Source: Aquimarina sp. TRL1 | GTDB taxonomy: Bacteria > Bacteroidota > Bacteroidia > Flavobacteriales > Flavobacteriaceae | NCBI RefSeq assembly: GCF_013365535.1 | Contig: NZ_CP053590.1 | Location: 598,001-662,000 of the forward strand | DNA: 64,000 bases | Direction of reading: 5' to 3' | Part shown: piece by piece, positions 41,601 through 48,800 of the stretch | Layout of the letters: every line of letters begins with the position of its first letter | Position numbering within the stretch: position 1 is the stretch's first letter | Position numbers and translations under genes: made by a program | The notes under the pieces: model-generated | Database searches by the model: none | Seen by the model: only the letters and a program-made list of their open reading frames with translations | Told to the model about the DNA's origin: nothing

Positions 41601-44357
41601 CTGACTAACCACGGTAGGAGTTACAATATCACGATAATCCACATCGCCTCCTGAATTTACATCTCCATCTGCATCAGGAAAATTATCTGTCTGCGTATTA
41701 TCAAAACTACCATTGACATCGGCATAACTATCTCCATTATCATAACTATTATCTAACCCATTAACTCCAACGGTACCACTTAAAGTGAGCCCTGCTTCAG
41801 TCGTATCTGTTACTCCATCATTATCCGAATCTAAATCCAGATAATCCACTTCATCTGTACCATCTGTATTGACAGGAGTCAATCCTCCCAAATAAGCAGA
41901 ATTCACCCCATTATTTGCTGTGTACGTTGCAGCACTATCCCCATTAGGGGCAATATACCCTGTTGTCGATTGGGCTTCTATATTATCAGGAATACCATCT
42001 CCGTCACTATCTAAATCTTTAGCATCCGGAATTAAATCTCCATCGGTATCACAACTCCATGACAAATTAAAAATACTCTGCGTTAAACTTACCGCAGAAC
42101 TTTGCGTTCCTTTGGCCGTTATTTCTAACCGATCAATTGCTGTTTTAAAAGAAACTTTAATCACATTGGAAGATCCTCCTCCTACAAATTGATTATTCGT
42201 CTGTGTTGGTGCTGGAGGTCCTGCTACAACCTCTATATTAGCTTCTGTGAGAATAACTGGAGTTCCTCCCAAACTACCTACAATATCAGCTTGTTCAGGA
42301 CCACTTAAGTTTCCTCCATCAATATCTGTCATATGAAATGTAAGATCCGTAACAGCGACATCAAATACAAAGATTGCTTTTGCTTCCTGACTATTGGTCA
42401 AATTCATTGTTCCAATCTGAATAATACTTCCATCTCCAGATGGGTCTCTACCACTAAACACTCCTCCAGTAGCTATTGCCGCAATTGTTCCAGTAGCAGT
42501 AGTTGCATCAAGATTTAATGTTATTGTATTTCCTGCAGTAACTCCAGGTTGTGAAACCGCATTATTCACAGAAGTCCCCGCTGTGGCAGATAAACCATCA
42601 AAAGCTCCTAAGTCCAGTAATAAAGATTGGGTACATTCTTCTGTATCTAAAATCCCATCATTATCATCATCTAAATCTACTCGATCCGGAACACTATCTC
42701 CATCTGTATCTGTATCATCTAAACCATCTCTATAATCTACATCACCTCCTGAATTTACATCACCATCTTCATCAGGAAAGTTATCTGTTTGGGTGTTATC
42801 AAAACTACCGTTGACATCTGCATAATCATCACCATTATCATAATTATTATCTAATCCATTAGCTCCAACGGTACCACTTAAGGTTAGCCCTGCTTCTACT
42901 GTATCATTTGCGCCACCGTTATCCGAATCTAAATCGAGATAATCCGGTTCATCTGTACCATCCGTATTAACAGGAGTTAATCCTCCTAAATAAGCAGAAT
43001 TCACCCCATTATTTGCTGTGTATGTTGCCGCACTATCCCCATTAGGCGCGATATATCCTGTTGTCGATTGGGCTTCTATATTGTCAGGAATACCATCTCC
43101 ATCACTATCTAGATCTAGACAATTTGGTAATCCATTTCCATCTGTATTTTGTCTTTGCCCTTGTACAAATACGTTATCTATAGAGATATCGTCTCCTGTA
43201 CCGCTTGTAGCTTTAACTGTTTCAAAAGTTATTGTTGCTGTAGAGGCTGAAGGAAGAAAGCTTATCGATCTTCCACCCAACGTATGAGAAGGACCGCCAT
43301 TTGTCGCTCCAATTTGATCAGATGTCTCCGTATATAATAAATCTCCATCAACATACACATTTAATACCATGGGGACTGCATGTGCAAAATAGGCCCCTAC
43401 ATCAAAAGTGAGTTCGTTCACATATCCCGCATCTACAGAAATAGTTTGAGAAAGCGTATTCGTCCCATTACTATCACTATTAACCATTCCACTACCTCCA
43501 TTGGCTCCTGTATAAAACCAATTCCCTGCTCCTCCTTCTGTCCATCCTGACAAATTTCCCGAAGCAAAATCTCCATTGGTTAATGAGTTCGTAGAAGGGC
43601 ATTCAACGACATCTAATATACCATCATTATCATCATCCAAATCGGTAACATCTAATACGCCGTCACCATCAGTATCGACAAGCTGCATCAAACCGGAAAA
43701 AACCACTTCGATCTCATCCCCTAAAGTCCCAATAGATCCTGAAGGCATTGTAGCTTGTAGTGTAAATGAAGAGATATCTCCTATAATCTGTAAAGTTCCT
43801 GCTGCTGTGCCTGAGTTTGAAGGTCCGCATTCTCCTACAGGAGCAGTTAAAGCCTGATTAATAGTTCTAACTAATGTATTGGTCGTAGAAACAAAATGAT
43901 TTCCATTTTCAGATAATTCATTCCATGTTAGCCCTCCTTGTAAAGTAAATAGCGTTGCAACTGAAGTTGTCCCACTAAACCCTCCTAACCTATCCACATG
44001 AATGATCGGGTTTCTAACTACAATTGGATTGTTTGAGGTATCTACAAACGAAAAAGTAATGGTTCCTGTTTGATTTAAAACATCATGGTAAAATCTTAGC
44101 GAAGAAATATTATCTACCGAAGTCGTAGAATATGCACCAGCACATCCAAATGTATCTGTTCCGAACCCTCCCATAGATCCTGTAGTAGTGGTTCTAACTT
44201 TTATTGTGCCTGTTGAAGCTTCCCATTCATTAGCTCCACCATATTGACTCCAGGTTCCTGTTATCTGAGCATTTGAAATACTCGTAACAATAAAAAAAAG
44301 TAATGGTACAATACTTTGTATCCCTCTTCCTGTTTTTTTTAAAAGCTTACTGTTCAT
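29637..44357 (-). CDS. Giant SprB-like surface adhesin with 37-unit Ig-like array, T9SS type B substrate (adhesin 1)
   Basis: A 4906-residue secreted protein. I chose the ATG at 44357; a GTG two codons earlier is also possible. A signal peptide ends near SNAQ. The N-terminal 900 residues contain a beta-rich domain, thrombospondin-type-3 calcium repeats (DTDGDGVLDVTDLDDDNDG), a jelly-roll-like domain starting NGDFASGNLSGW near 260, and an internally duplicated block. One divergent Ig-like module (about 910-1005) precedes 37 near-identical 96-residue modules (about 1007-4558). The last 349 residues hold one more Ig-like domain, Asp-rich type-3 repeats and the type B sorting domain (FSPNGDGINDVFVIRGLENI, then YNRWGVKVYEA). 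By analogy with SprB it would sit on the cell surface for gliding or attachment. Its sprF lies downstream. Confidence 0.9.
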   Translation of the reverse strand: MNSKLLKKTGRGIQSIVPLLFFIVTSISNAQITGTWSQYGGANEWEASTGTIKVRTTTTGSMGGFGTDTFGCAGAYSTTSVDNISSLRFYHDVLNQTGTITFSFVDTSNNPIVVRNPIIHVDRLGGFSGTTSVATLFTLQGGLTWNELSENGNHFVSTTNTLVRTINQALTAPVGECGPSNSGTAAGTLQIIGDISSFTLQATMPSGSIGTLGDEIEVVFSGLMQLVDTDGDGVLDVTDLDDDNDGILDVVECPSTNSLTNGDFASGNLSGWTEGGAGNWFYTGANGGSGMVNSDSNGTNTLSQTISVDAGYVNELTFDVGAYFAHAVPMVLNVYVDGDLLYTETSDQIGATNGGPSHTLGGRSISFLPSASTATITFETVKATSGTGDDISIDNVFVQGQRQNTDGNGLPNCLDLDSDGDGIPDNIEAQSTTGYIAPNGDSAATYTANNGVNSAYLGGLTPVNTDGTDEPDYLDLDSDNGGANDTVEAGLTLSGTVGANGLDNNYDNGDDYADVNGSFDNTQTDNFPDEDGDVNSGGDVDYRDGLDDTDTDGDSVPDRVDLDDDNDGILDTEECTQSLLLDLGAFDGLSATAGTSVNNAVSQPGVTAGNTITLNLDATTATGTIAAIATGGVFSGRDPSGDGSIIQIGTMNLTNSQEAKAIFVFDVAVTDLTFHMTDIDGGNLSGPEQADIVGSLGGTPVILTEANIEVVAGPPAPTQTNNQFVGGGSSNVIKVSFKTAIDRLEITAKGTQSSAVSLTQSIFNLSWSCDTDGDLIPDAKDLDSDGDGIPDNIEAQSTTGYIAPNGDSAATYTANNGVNSAYLGGLTPVNTDGTDEVDYLDLDSDNDGVTDTTEAGLTLSGTVGVNGLDNSYDNGDSYADVNGSFDNTQTDNFPDADGDVNSGGDVDYRDIVTPTVVSQTTNDTTPVITGTHDSSTTLTVTVDGVTYTEGDGNLVDNGDDTWSLTIPAGNEISPDGTYDVTATSTSGSISVSDTTSGELIIDTVAPTVPTVVSQTTNDTTPVITGTADSSDSLTVTVDGVTYSEGDGNLVDNGDNTWSLTIPAGNEISPDGTYDVTATATDTAGNTATDTTSGELIIDTVAPTVPTVVSQTTNDTTPVITGTADSSDSLTVTVDGVTYSEGDGNLVDNGDNTWSLTIPAGNEISPDGTYDVTATATDTAGNTATDTTSGELTIDTVAPTVPTVVSQTTNDTTPVITGTADSSDSLTVTVDGVTYSEGDGNLVDNGDNTWSLTIPAGNEISPDGTYDVTAIATDTAGNTATDTTSGELIIDTVAPTVPTVVSQTTNDTTPVITGTADSSDSLTVTVDGVTYSEGDGNLVDNGDNTWSLTIPAGNELTTDGTYDVTATATDTAGNTATDTTSGELTIDTVAPTVPTVVSQTTNDTTPVITGTADSSDSLTVTVDGVTYSEGDGNLVDNGDNTWSLTIPAGNEISPDGTYDVTATATDTAGNTATDTTSGELIIDTVAPTVPTVVSQTTNDTTPVITGTADSSDSLTVTVDGVTYSEGDGNLVDNGDNTWSLTIPAGNEISPDGTYDVTATATDTAGNTATDTTSGELIIDTVAPTVPTVVSQTTNDTTPVITGTADSSDSLTVTVDGVTYSEGDGNLVDNGDNTWSLTIPAGNEISPDGTYDVTATATDTAGNTATDTTSGELTIDTVAPTVPTVVSQTTNDTTPVITGTADSSDSLTVTVDGVTYSEGDGNLVDNGDNTWSLTIPAGNEISPDGTYDVTATATDTAGNTATDTTSGELTIDTVAPTVPTVVSQTTNDTTPVITGTADSSDSLTVTVDGVTYSEGDGNLVDNGDNTWSLTIPAGNEISPDGTYDVTATATDTAGNTATDTTSGELTIDTVAPTVPTVVSQTTNDTTPVITGTADSSDSLTVTVDGVTYSEGDGNLVDNGDNTWSLTIPAGNEISPDGSYDVTATATDTAGNTATDTTSGELIIDTVAPTVPTVVSQTTNDTTPVITGTADSSDSLTVTVDGVTYSEGDGNLVDNGDNTWSLTIPAGNEISPDGTYDVTATATDTAGNTATDTTSGELTIDTVAPTVPTVVSQTTNDTTPVITGTADSSDSLTVTVDGVTYSEGDGNLVDNGDNTWSLTIPAGNEISPDGTYDVTATATDTAGNTATDTTSGELIIDTVAPTVPTVVSQTTNDTTPVITGTADSSDSLTVTVDGVTYSEGDGNLVDNGDNTWSLTIPAGNEISPDGTYDVTATATDTAGNTATDTTSGELTIDTVAPTVPTVVSQTTNDTTPLITGTADSSDSLTVTVDGVTYSEGDGNLVDNGDNTWSLTIPAGNEISPDGTYDVTATATDTAGNTATDTTSGELTIDTVAPTVPTVVSQTTNDTTPVITGTADSSDSLTVTVDGVTYSEGDGNLVDNGDNTWSLTIPAGNEISPDGTYDVTATATDTAGNTATDTTSGELIIDTVAPTVPTVVSQTTNDTTPVITGTADSSDSLTVTVDGATYSEGDGNLVDNGDNTWSLTIPAGNEISPDGTYDVTATATDTAGNTATDTTSGELTIDTVAPTVPTVVSQTTNDTTPVITGTADSSDSLTVTVDGVTYSEGDGNLVDNGDNTWSLTIPAGNEISPDGSYDVTATATDTAGNTATDTTSGELIIDTVAPTVPTVVSQTTNDTTPVITGTAGSSDSLTVTVDGVTYSEGDGNLVDNGDNTWSLTIPAGNEISPDGSYDVTATATDTAGNTATDTTSGELIIDTVAPTVPTVVSQTTNDTTPVITGTADSSDSLTVTVDGVTYSEGDGNLVDNGDNTWSLTIPAGNEISPDGTYDVTATATDTAGNTATDTTSGELIIDTVAPTVPTVVSQTTNDTTPVITGTADSSDSLTVTVDGVTYSEGDGNLVDNGDNTWSLTIPAGNEISPDGTYDVTATATDTAGNTATDTTSGELTIDTVAPTVPTVVSQTTNDTTPVITGTADSSDSLTVTVDGVTYSEGDGNLVDNGDNTWSLTIPAGNEISPDGSYDVTATATDTAGNTATDTTSGELTIDTVAPTVPTVVSQTTNDTTPLITGTADSSDSLTVTVDGVTYSEGDGNLVDNGDNTWSLTIPAGNEISPDGTYDVTATATDTAGNTATDTTSGELTIDTVAPTVPTVVSQTTNDTTPVITGTADSSDSLTVTVDGVTYSEGDGNLVDNGDNTWSLTIPAGNEISPDGTYDVTATATDTAGNTATDTTSGELTIDTVAPTVPTVVSQTTNDTTPVITGTADSSDSLTVTVDGVTYSEGDGNLVDNGDNTWSLTIPAGNEINPDGTYDVTATATDTAGNTATDTTSGELIIDTVAPTVPTVVSQTTNDTTPVITGTADSSDSLTVTVDGVTYSEGDGNLVDNGDNTWSLTIPAGNEISPDGTYDVTATATDTAGNTATDTTSGELTIDTVAPTVPTVVSQTTNDTTPVITGTADSSDSLTVTVDGVTYSEGDGNLVDNGDNTWSLTIPAGNEISPDGTYDVTATATDTAGNTATDTTSGELIIDTVAPTVPTVVSQTTNDTTPVITGTADSSDSLTVTVDGVTYSEGDGNLVDNGDNTWSLTIPAGNEISPDGTYDVTATATDTAGNTATDTTSGELIIDTVAPTVPTVVSQTTNDTTPVITGTADSSDSLTVTVDGVTYSEGDGNLVDNGDNTWSLTIPAGNEISPDGTYDVTATATDTAGNTATDTTSGELTIDTVAPTVPTVVSQTTNDTTPVITGTADSSDSLTVTVDGVTYSEGDGNLVDNGDNTWSLTIPAGNEISPDGTYDVTATATDTAGNTATDTTSGELTIDTVAPTVPTVVSQTTNDTTPVITGTADSSDSLTVTVDGVTYSEGDGNLVDNGDNTWSLTIPAGNEISPDGSYDVTATATDTAGNTATDTTSGELTIDTVAPTVPTVVSQTTNDTTPLITGTADSSDSLTVTVDGVTYSEGDGNLVDNGDNTWSLTIPAGNEISPDGTYDVTATATDTAGNTATDTTSGELTIDTVAPTVPTVVSQTTNDTTPVITGTADSSDSLTVTVDGVTYSEGDGNLVDNGDNTWSLTIPAGNEISPDGTYDVTATATDTAGNTATDTTSGELTIDTVAPTVPTVVSQTTNDTTPVITGTADSSDSLTVTVDGVTYSEGDGNLVDNGDNTWSLTIPAGNEISPDGTYDVTATATDTAGNTATDTTSGELIIDTVAPTVPTVVSQTTNDTTPVITGTADSSDSLTVTVDGVTYSEGDGNLVDNGDNTWSLTIPAGNEISPDGTYDVTATATDTAGNTATDTTSGELIIDTVAPTVPTVVSQTTNDTTPVITGTADSSDSLTVTVDGVTYSEGDGNLVDNGDNTWSLTIPAGNEISPDGTYDVTATATDTAGNTATDTTSGELTIDTVAPTVPTVVSQTTNDTTPLITGTADSSDSLTVTVDGVTYSEGDGNLVDNGDNTWSLTIPAGNEISPDGTYDVTATATDTAGNTATDTTSGELTIDTVAPTVPTVVSQTTNDTTPVITGTADSSDSLTVTVDGVTYSEGDGNLVDNGDNTWSLTIPAGNEISPDGTYDVTATAMDTAGNTATDTTSGELIIDTVAPTATLSIDDITTDNIVTGEEAEGVIAITGVVTGEFSEGDIVTLVIDGFVYTGTVDGSGLFSIEVPGPVLLSDPDVTIEGSVSVTDVAGNVTEVISEKEYMLDQDGDGLTDEEEEDLGTDPTNPDTDGDGYTDGEEVLVEDDPDTSVVPLVESDPLNACDPNGVPTGDCDGDGIENQYEDIDGDGDYTNDDSDNDGIPDYLDEDDDGDGIATIDERPDPNGDGNPDDAVDSDGNGIPDYLQPNSVDPTAEDGIEVYTGFSPNGDGINDVFVIRGLENITNTVTIYNRWGVKVYEAESYGKDGAFFRGQSNGRVTVQKGDNLPVGTYYYVIEYTLPTGEHKSKTGYLYINN
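30681..41336 (-). repeat. Array of 37 tandem 288-bp units inside adhesin 1
   Basis: The same phase mark recurs at 30681 and 41337, a distance of 10,656 bp, exactly 37 x 288, so no net indel has accumulated. Each unit encodes 96 residues with TTPVITGTADSSDSLTVTVDG, NTWSLTIPAGNE and TATDTAGNTATD segments, and resembles a bacterial Ig-like domain. Residue variation is slight: LIID/LTID, GTYD/GSYD, TPVI/TPLI, plus singletons such as NELTTDG at about 40290. A more divergent unit lies at 41337-41625. Confidence 0.97.
41635..43113 (-). repeat. Duplicated type-3-repeat block in the adhesin 1 N-terminal region
   Basis: About 380 bp recur at an offset of 1,098 bp (41635-42015 and 42733-43113). Each copy encodes DLDSDGDGIPDNIEAQSTTG followed by YIAPNGDSAATYTANNG, and closes with DGDVNSGGDVDYRD. 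About ten residues differ, so this duplication is older than the module array. Confidence 0.85.
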
Positions 44358-44766
44358 AATCACATTTTTTCTTGTGAGAAATTGAATTACATACCGAACA
44401 ACAACCTTAAACTTTCACATATACGCATATAGAAAGCTTCCCTTAAAAAATTTAAGGGTCTTTAAAGACCGAAAAAATAATTAGATAAAATTCTTAATAA
44501 GTAAAATATCCTAAAAAAGAGATATTCTTTATTTTCAACATAAATTGATCTATTCGGGGCTTTTAATAACTAGGTTTATCATAAGTAATTGTATTTCATT
44601 CACTAACAAGTTAAGTTCTTTAATTCTGTATTCCAACTAGTAAAAGCAAAAATAAACATAAATGTTAAAAAAATTAACATAACCTCAGAAAAATTAAGGT
44701 TTTATGTTTAAAAAGCATTTTTAGTAAATTTTACCCAAAAAATCATTGAGATCTTTTTTCTCTTTC
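44358..44766. other. Intergenic region between adhesin 1 and sprF copy 2
   Basis: About 405 bp without a gene, the likely adhesin 1 promoter region. It contains two adjacent small palindromes, CCCTTAAA-aaa-TTTAAGGG at 44440-44458 and GGTCTTTAAAGACC at 44457-44470. A TATTTTTG box lies on the minus strand at 44647-44654, about 290 bp upstream. No clear terminator for sprF2 is seen here. Confidence 0.6.
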
Positions 44767-44768
44767 TT

Positions 44769-45722
44769 TTAAAAGAAACGAGGGGTTAACATTCTGTTGT
44801 ATTTCTTAAAGAGTTCAAATCGAAGCAATACTTCATAACTACCATCATTAAACACTGCCTTACCTAGTTCAGTAGTCTCTCGATCATAAGCAAAACCAAC
44901 CATCAAACCATCTGAGACCTGAAAGCCAACCATACCACTCAATGCTGCATCCCAACGGTAACCAACTCCAAAACTCAATCGCTCATACAATAAAAAACTT
45001 GCGGATAAATCTACCTGTAAAGGGGCTCCCAAGACCAATTTTGTCAGCAAAGCTGGTTTAAATTTAACATCACTACTGAGATCAAACGTATGACCTGTAA
45101 TTAAATAATAATTAATACGCTCCTTAGCTACAAAGGCTGAAGAATCATTACCCCCAACCGTAGCACTCTCATCAAAATGCTCCGTCTCCAATAAGTTTGG
45201 AGCACTCAATCCTAAATAAAAACGAGGGGTATGATAATACAAACCAATCCCAACATTAGGACTAAATTTATTGTCTATATTATTTTCGAAACTCGGATCA
45301 TTAACATCAAATTTGCTCAATCGCTGAAAATCTACATTCAGTAAATGACCTCCTGCTTTTAATCCAAAACTTAACTTCCCAACATCTGAAGTAGGTATTG
45401 TATATGAAAAATCAATATCAAAATAGGTCTCCTGAGTAGGACCTATCTCATCATTGACGATAGAAACTCCCAAACCTACCCGGTTACTCTCTCCTATAGG
45501 CGTATTCATCGATAAGGTCTGAGTACGGGGTGCTCCATCCAATCCTACCCATTGACTCCGGTGAAGACCACTGATGCTCATCACTCCCCGACTACCCGCA
45601 TATGCAGGGTTGACACTTATCGTATTATACATGTATTGGGTATACTGAGCATCTTGCTGAGAATACCCTAACACAATATGAAGCATTAAGAAAAGAATAC
45701 TTATACTATATTGAAATCTCAT
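44769..45722 (-). CDS. sprF: PorP/SprF-family outer-membrane protein (copy 2)
   Basis: A 317-residue protein identical to the product of sprF copy 1; the genes differ by a silent change at 45024. It lies 93 bp downstream of the 3339-aa adhesin. Its own promoter-like box is at 45750-45757. Because the sorting domains of the two adhesins are also identical, either SprF copy should serve either adhesin. No hairpin terminator follows this copy, so transcription might continue toward adhesin 1. Confidence 0.93.
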   Translation of the reverse strand: MRFQYSISILFLMLHIVLGYSQQDAQYTQYMYNTISVNPAYAGSRGVMSISGLHRSQWVGLDGAPRTQTLSMNTPIGESNRVGLGVSIVNDEIGPTQETYFDIDFSYTIPTSDVGKLSFGLKAGGHLLNVDFQRLSKFDVNDPSFENNIDNKFSPNVGIGLYYHTPRFYLGLSAPNLLETEHFDESATVGGNDSSAFVAKERINYYLITGHTFDLSSDVKFKPALLTKLVLGAPLQVDLSASFLLYERLSFGVGYRWDAALSGMVGFQVSDGLMVGFAYDRETTELGKAVFNDGSYEVLLRFELFKKYNRMLTPRFF

Positions 45723-45749
45723 CTGTCTGATTTAAAATATTTTACTTGT

Positions 45750-45757
45750 CAAAAATA
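45750..45757 (-). promoter_or_regulatory. Candidate promoter of sprF copy 2
   Basis: Identical to the box at 29571-29578: TATTTTTG on the minus strand, 27 bp before the ATG, with a TTG 16 bp upstream. Confidence 0.4.
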
Positions 45758-45776
45758 TTACTTTTTTAAAAAACAA

Positions 45777-45807
45777 CCCTCCTATCTGTTTGCTACAAAA
45801 AGGAGGG
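45777..45807 (-). terminator. Hairpin between adhesin 2 and sprF copy 2
   Basis: Identical to 29598-29628: a CCCTCC/GGAGGG stem followed by a T-rich stretch, directly after the adhesin stop. Confidence 0.65.
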
Positions 45808-45815
45808 ACTTACTA

Positions 45816-48800
45816 TTAATTGTTTATGTATAAGTAACCTGTCTTACTCTTATGTTCTCCTGTAGGCAATGTATATTCGATTACATAATAATAAGTTCCA
45901 ACTGGGAGGTTATCACCTTTTTGAACCGTAACTCGACCATTACTTTGACCTCGGAAAAACGCTCCATCTTTACCATAAGATTCTGCCTCATACACCTTGA
46001 CCCCCCAACGATTATAAATCGTGACAGTATTGGTTATATTCTCCAAACCTCGAATCACAAAAACATCATTAATCCCATCTCCATTGGGAGAAAATCCTGT
46101 ATAAACTTCTATACCATCCTCCGCTGTAGGATCTACTGAATTAGGCTGTAAATAATCTGGAATACCATTGCCATCTGAATCTACAGCATCATCTGGATTT
46201 CCATCTCCATTAGGATCTGGACGTTCATCAATGGTAGCAATACCATCTCCATCATCATCTTCATCTAAATAGTCCGGAATACCATCATTATCAGAATCAT
46301 CATTCGTATAATCACCATCACCATCAATATCCTCGTACTGGTTCTCTATACCATCGCCATCACAATCTCCTGTAGGAACTCCATTTGGATCACATGCATT
46401 TAGCGGGTCACTCTCTACTAATGGAACTACTGAGGTATCCGGATCATCTTCTACTAAAACTTCTTCACCATCTGTATAACCATCTCCGTCTGTATCTGGA
46501 TTTGTCGGATCTGTACCAAGATCTTCCTCTTCCTCATCTGTTAAACCATCTCCATCCTGATCAAGCATATACTCCTTCTCCGAAATTACTTCGGTAACAT
46601 TTCCTGCTACATCTGTAACGGAAACACTTCCTTCTATTGTTACATCTGGATCACTTAGTAAAACCGGTCCCGGAACTTCTATAGAAAATAACCCTGAACC
46701 ATCAACTGTACCCGTATAAACAAAACCGTCAATAACCAAAGTAACAATATCTCCTTCACTAAATTCTCCTGTTACAACTCCCGTAATAGCTATAACTCCT
46801 TCTGCTTCCTCCCCTGTAACAATATTATCTGTCGTAATATCATCTATCGATAATGTAGCTGTAGGATCAGTAAGATCCAACGTAGCACTATCGGTAGCAT
46901 CTGGACTTACATTACCCGCAGCATCGGTAACTGTAGCAGTAACATTCACACTACCACCATCTCCCGGACTTGGGAAACTCGTACTAACACTTCCATTGGT
47001 AATATCGCCTGCTGTTAAAGTAATCGTTTCTGTATTCCCATTACCATCGGTAACTGTAACCACATCACCAGCTACAGCATCTGCTGGTAGCCCTACACTA
47101 ACATCAACATCACCACTTAATTCATCCTCACTTATCAAACCGTCATTGTTTGCATCTTCTGTGATCGCAACTGTAGGAGCACTTGGATCGGTAAGATCCA
47201 ACGTAGCACTATCGGTAGCATCTGGACTTACATTACCCGCAGCATCGGTAACTGTAGCAGTAACATTCACACTACCGCCATCTCCCGGACTCGGGAAACT
47301 TGTACTAACACTTCCATTGGTAATATCGCCTGCTGTTAAAGTAATCGTTTCTGTATTCCCATTACCATCGGTAACTGTAACTATATCACCAGCTACAGCA
47401 TCTGCTGGTAGCCCTACACTAACATCAACATCACCACTTAATTCATCCTCACTTATCAAACCGTCATTGTTTGCATCTTCTGTGATCGCAACTGTAGGAG
47501 CACTTGGATCGGTAAGATCCAACGTAGCACTATCGGTAGCATCTGGACTTACATTACCCGCAGCATCGGTAACTGTAGCAGTAACATTCACACTACCGCC
47601 ATCTCCCGGACTCGGGAAACTTGTACTAACACTTCCATTGGTAATATCGCCTGCTGTTAAAGTAATCGTTTCTGTATTCCCATTACCATCGGTAACTGTA
47701 ACTATATCACCAGCTACAGCATCTGCTGGTAGCCCTACACTAACATCAACATCACCACTTAATTCATCCTCACTTATCAAACCGTCATTGTTTGCATCTT
47801 CTGTGATCGCAACTGTAGGAGCACTTGGATCAGTAAGATCCAACGTAGCACTATCGGTAGCATCTGGACTTACATTACCCGCAGCATCGGTAACTGTAGC
47901 AGTAACATTCACACTACCGCCATCTCCCGGACTTGGGAAACTTGTACTAACACTTCCATTGGTAATATCGCCTGCTGTTAAAGTAATCGTTTCTGTATTC
48001 CCATTACCATCGGTAACTGTAACTACATCACCAGCTACAGCATCTGCTGGTAGCCCTACACTAACATCAACATCACCACTTAATTCATCTTCACTTATCA
48101 AACCGTCATTGTTTGCATCTTCTGTGATCGCAACTGTAGGAGCACTTGGATCGGTAAGATCTAACGTAGCACTATCGGTAGCATCTGGACTTACATTACC
48201 CGCAGCATCGGTAACTGTAGCGGTAACATTCACACTACCACCATCTCCCGGACTTGGGAAACTTGTACTAACACTTCCATTGGTAATATCGCCTGCTGTT
48301 AAAGTAATCGTTTCTGTATTCCCATTACCATCGGTAACTGTAACTATATCACCGGCTACAGCATCTGCTGGTAGCCCTACACTAACATCAACATCACCAC
48401 TTAATTCATCTTCACTTATCAAACCGTCATTGTTTGCATCTTCTGTGATCGCAACTGTAGGAGCACTTGGATCGGTAAGATCCAACGTAGCACTATCGGT
48501 AGCATCTGGACTTACATTACCCGCAGCATCGGTAACTGTAGCAGTAACATTCACACTACCGCCATCTCCCGGACTCGGGAAACTTGTACTAACACTTCCA
48601 TTGGTAATATCGCCTGCTGTTAAAGTAATCGTTTCTGTATTCCCATTACCATCGGTAACTGTAACCACATCACCGGCTACAGCATCTGCTGGTAACCCTA
48701 CACTAACATCAACATCACCACTTAATTCATCCTCACTTATCAAACCGTCATTGTTTGCATCTTCTGTGATCGCAACTGTAGGAGCACTTGGATCGGTAAG

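Larger units (their letters stand above)
44767..46865. repeat. 2,099-bp direct repeat, copy 2 (adhesin C-terminus plus sprF)
   Basis: Second copy of 28588-30686, in the same orientation, differing at one noticed base (G at 45024). The flanks differ completely: here the segment joins a 321-bp module array rather than a 288-bp one. Confidence 0.97.

Noticed and set aside
28588..46865. The 2.1-kb direct repeats considered as an insertion sequence or composite transposon.
   Set aside because: There is no transposase, no terminal inverted repeats and no target-site duplication; the content is part of an adhesin and sprF. An assembly artefact is not excluded, but the distinct flanks and the one-base difference argue for two real copies.
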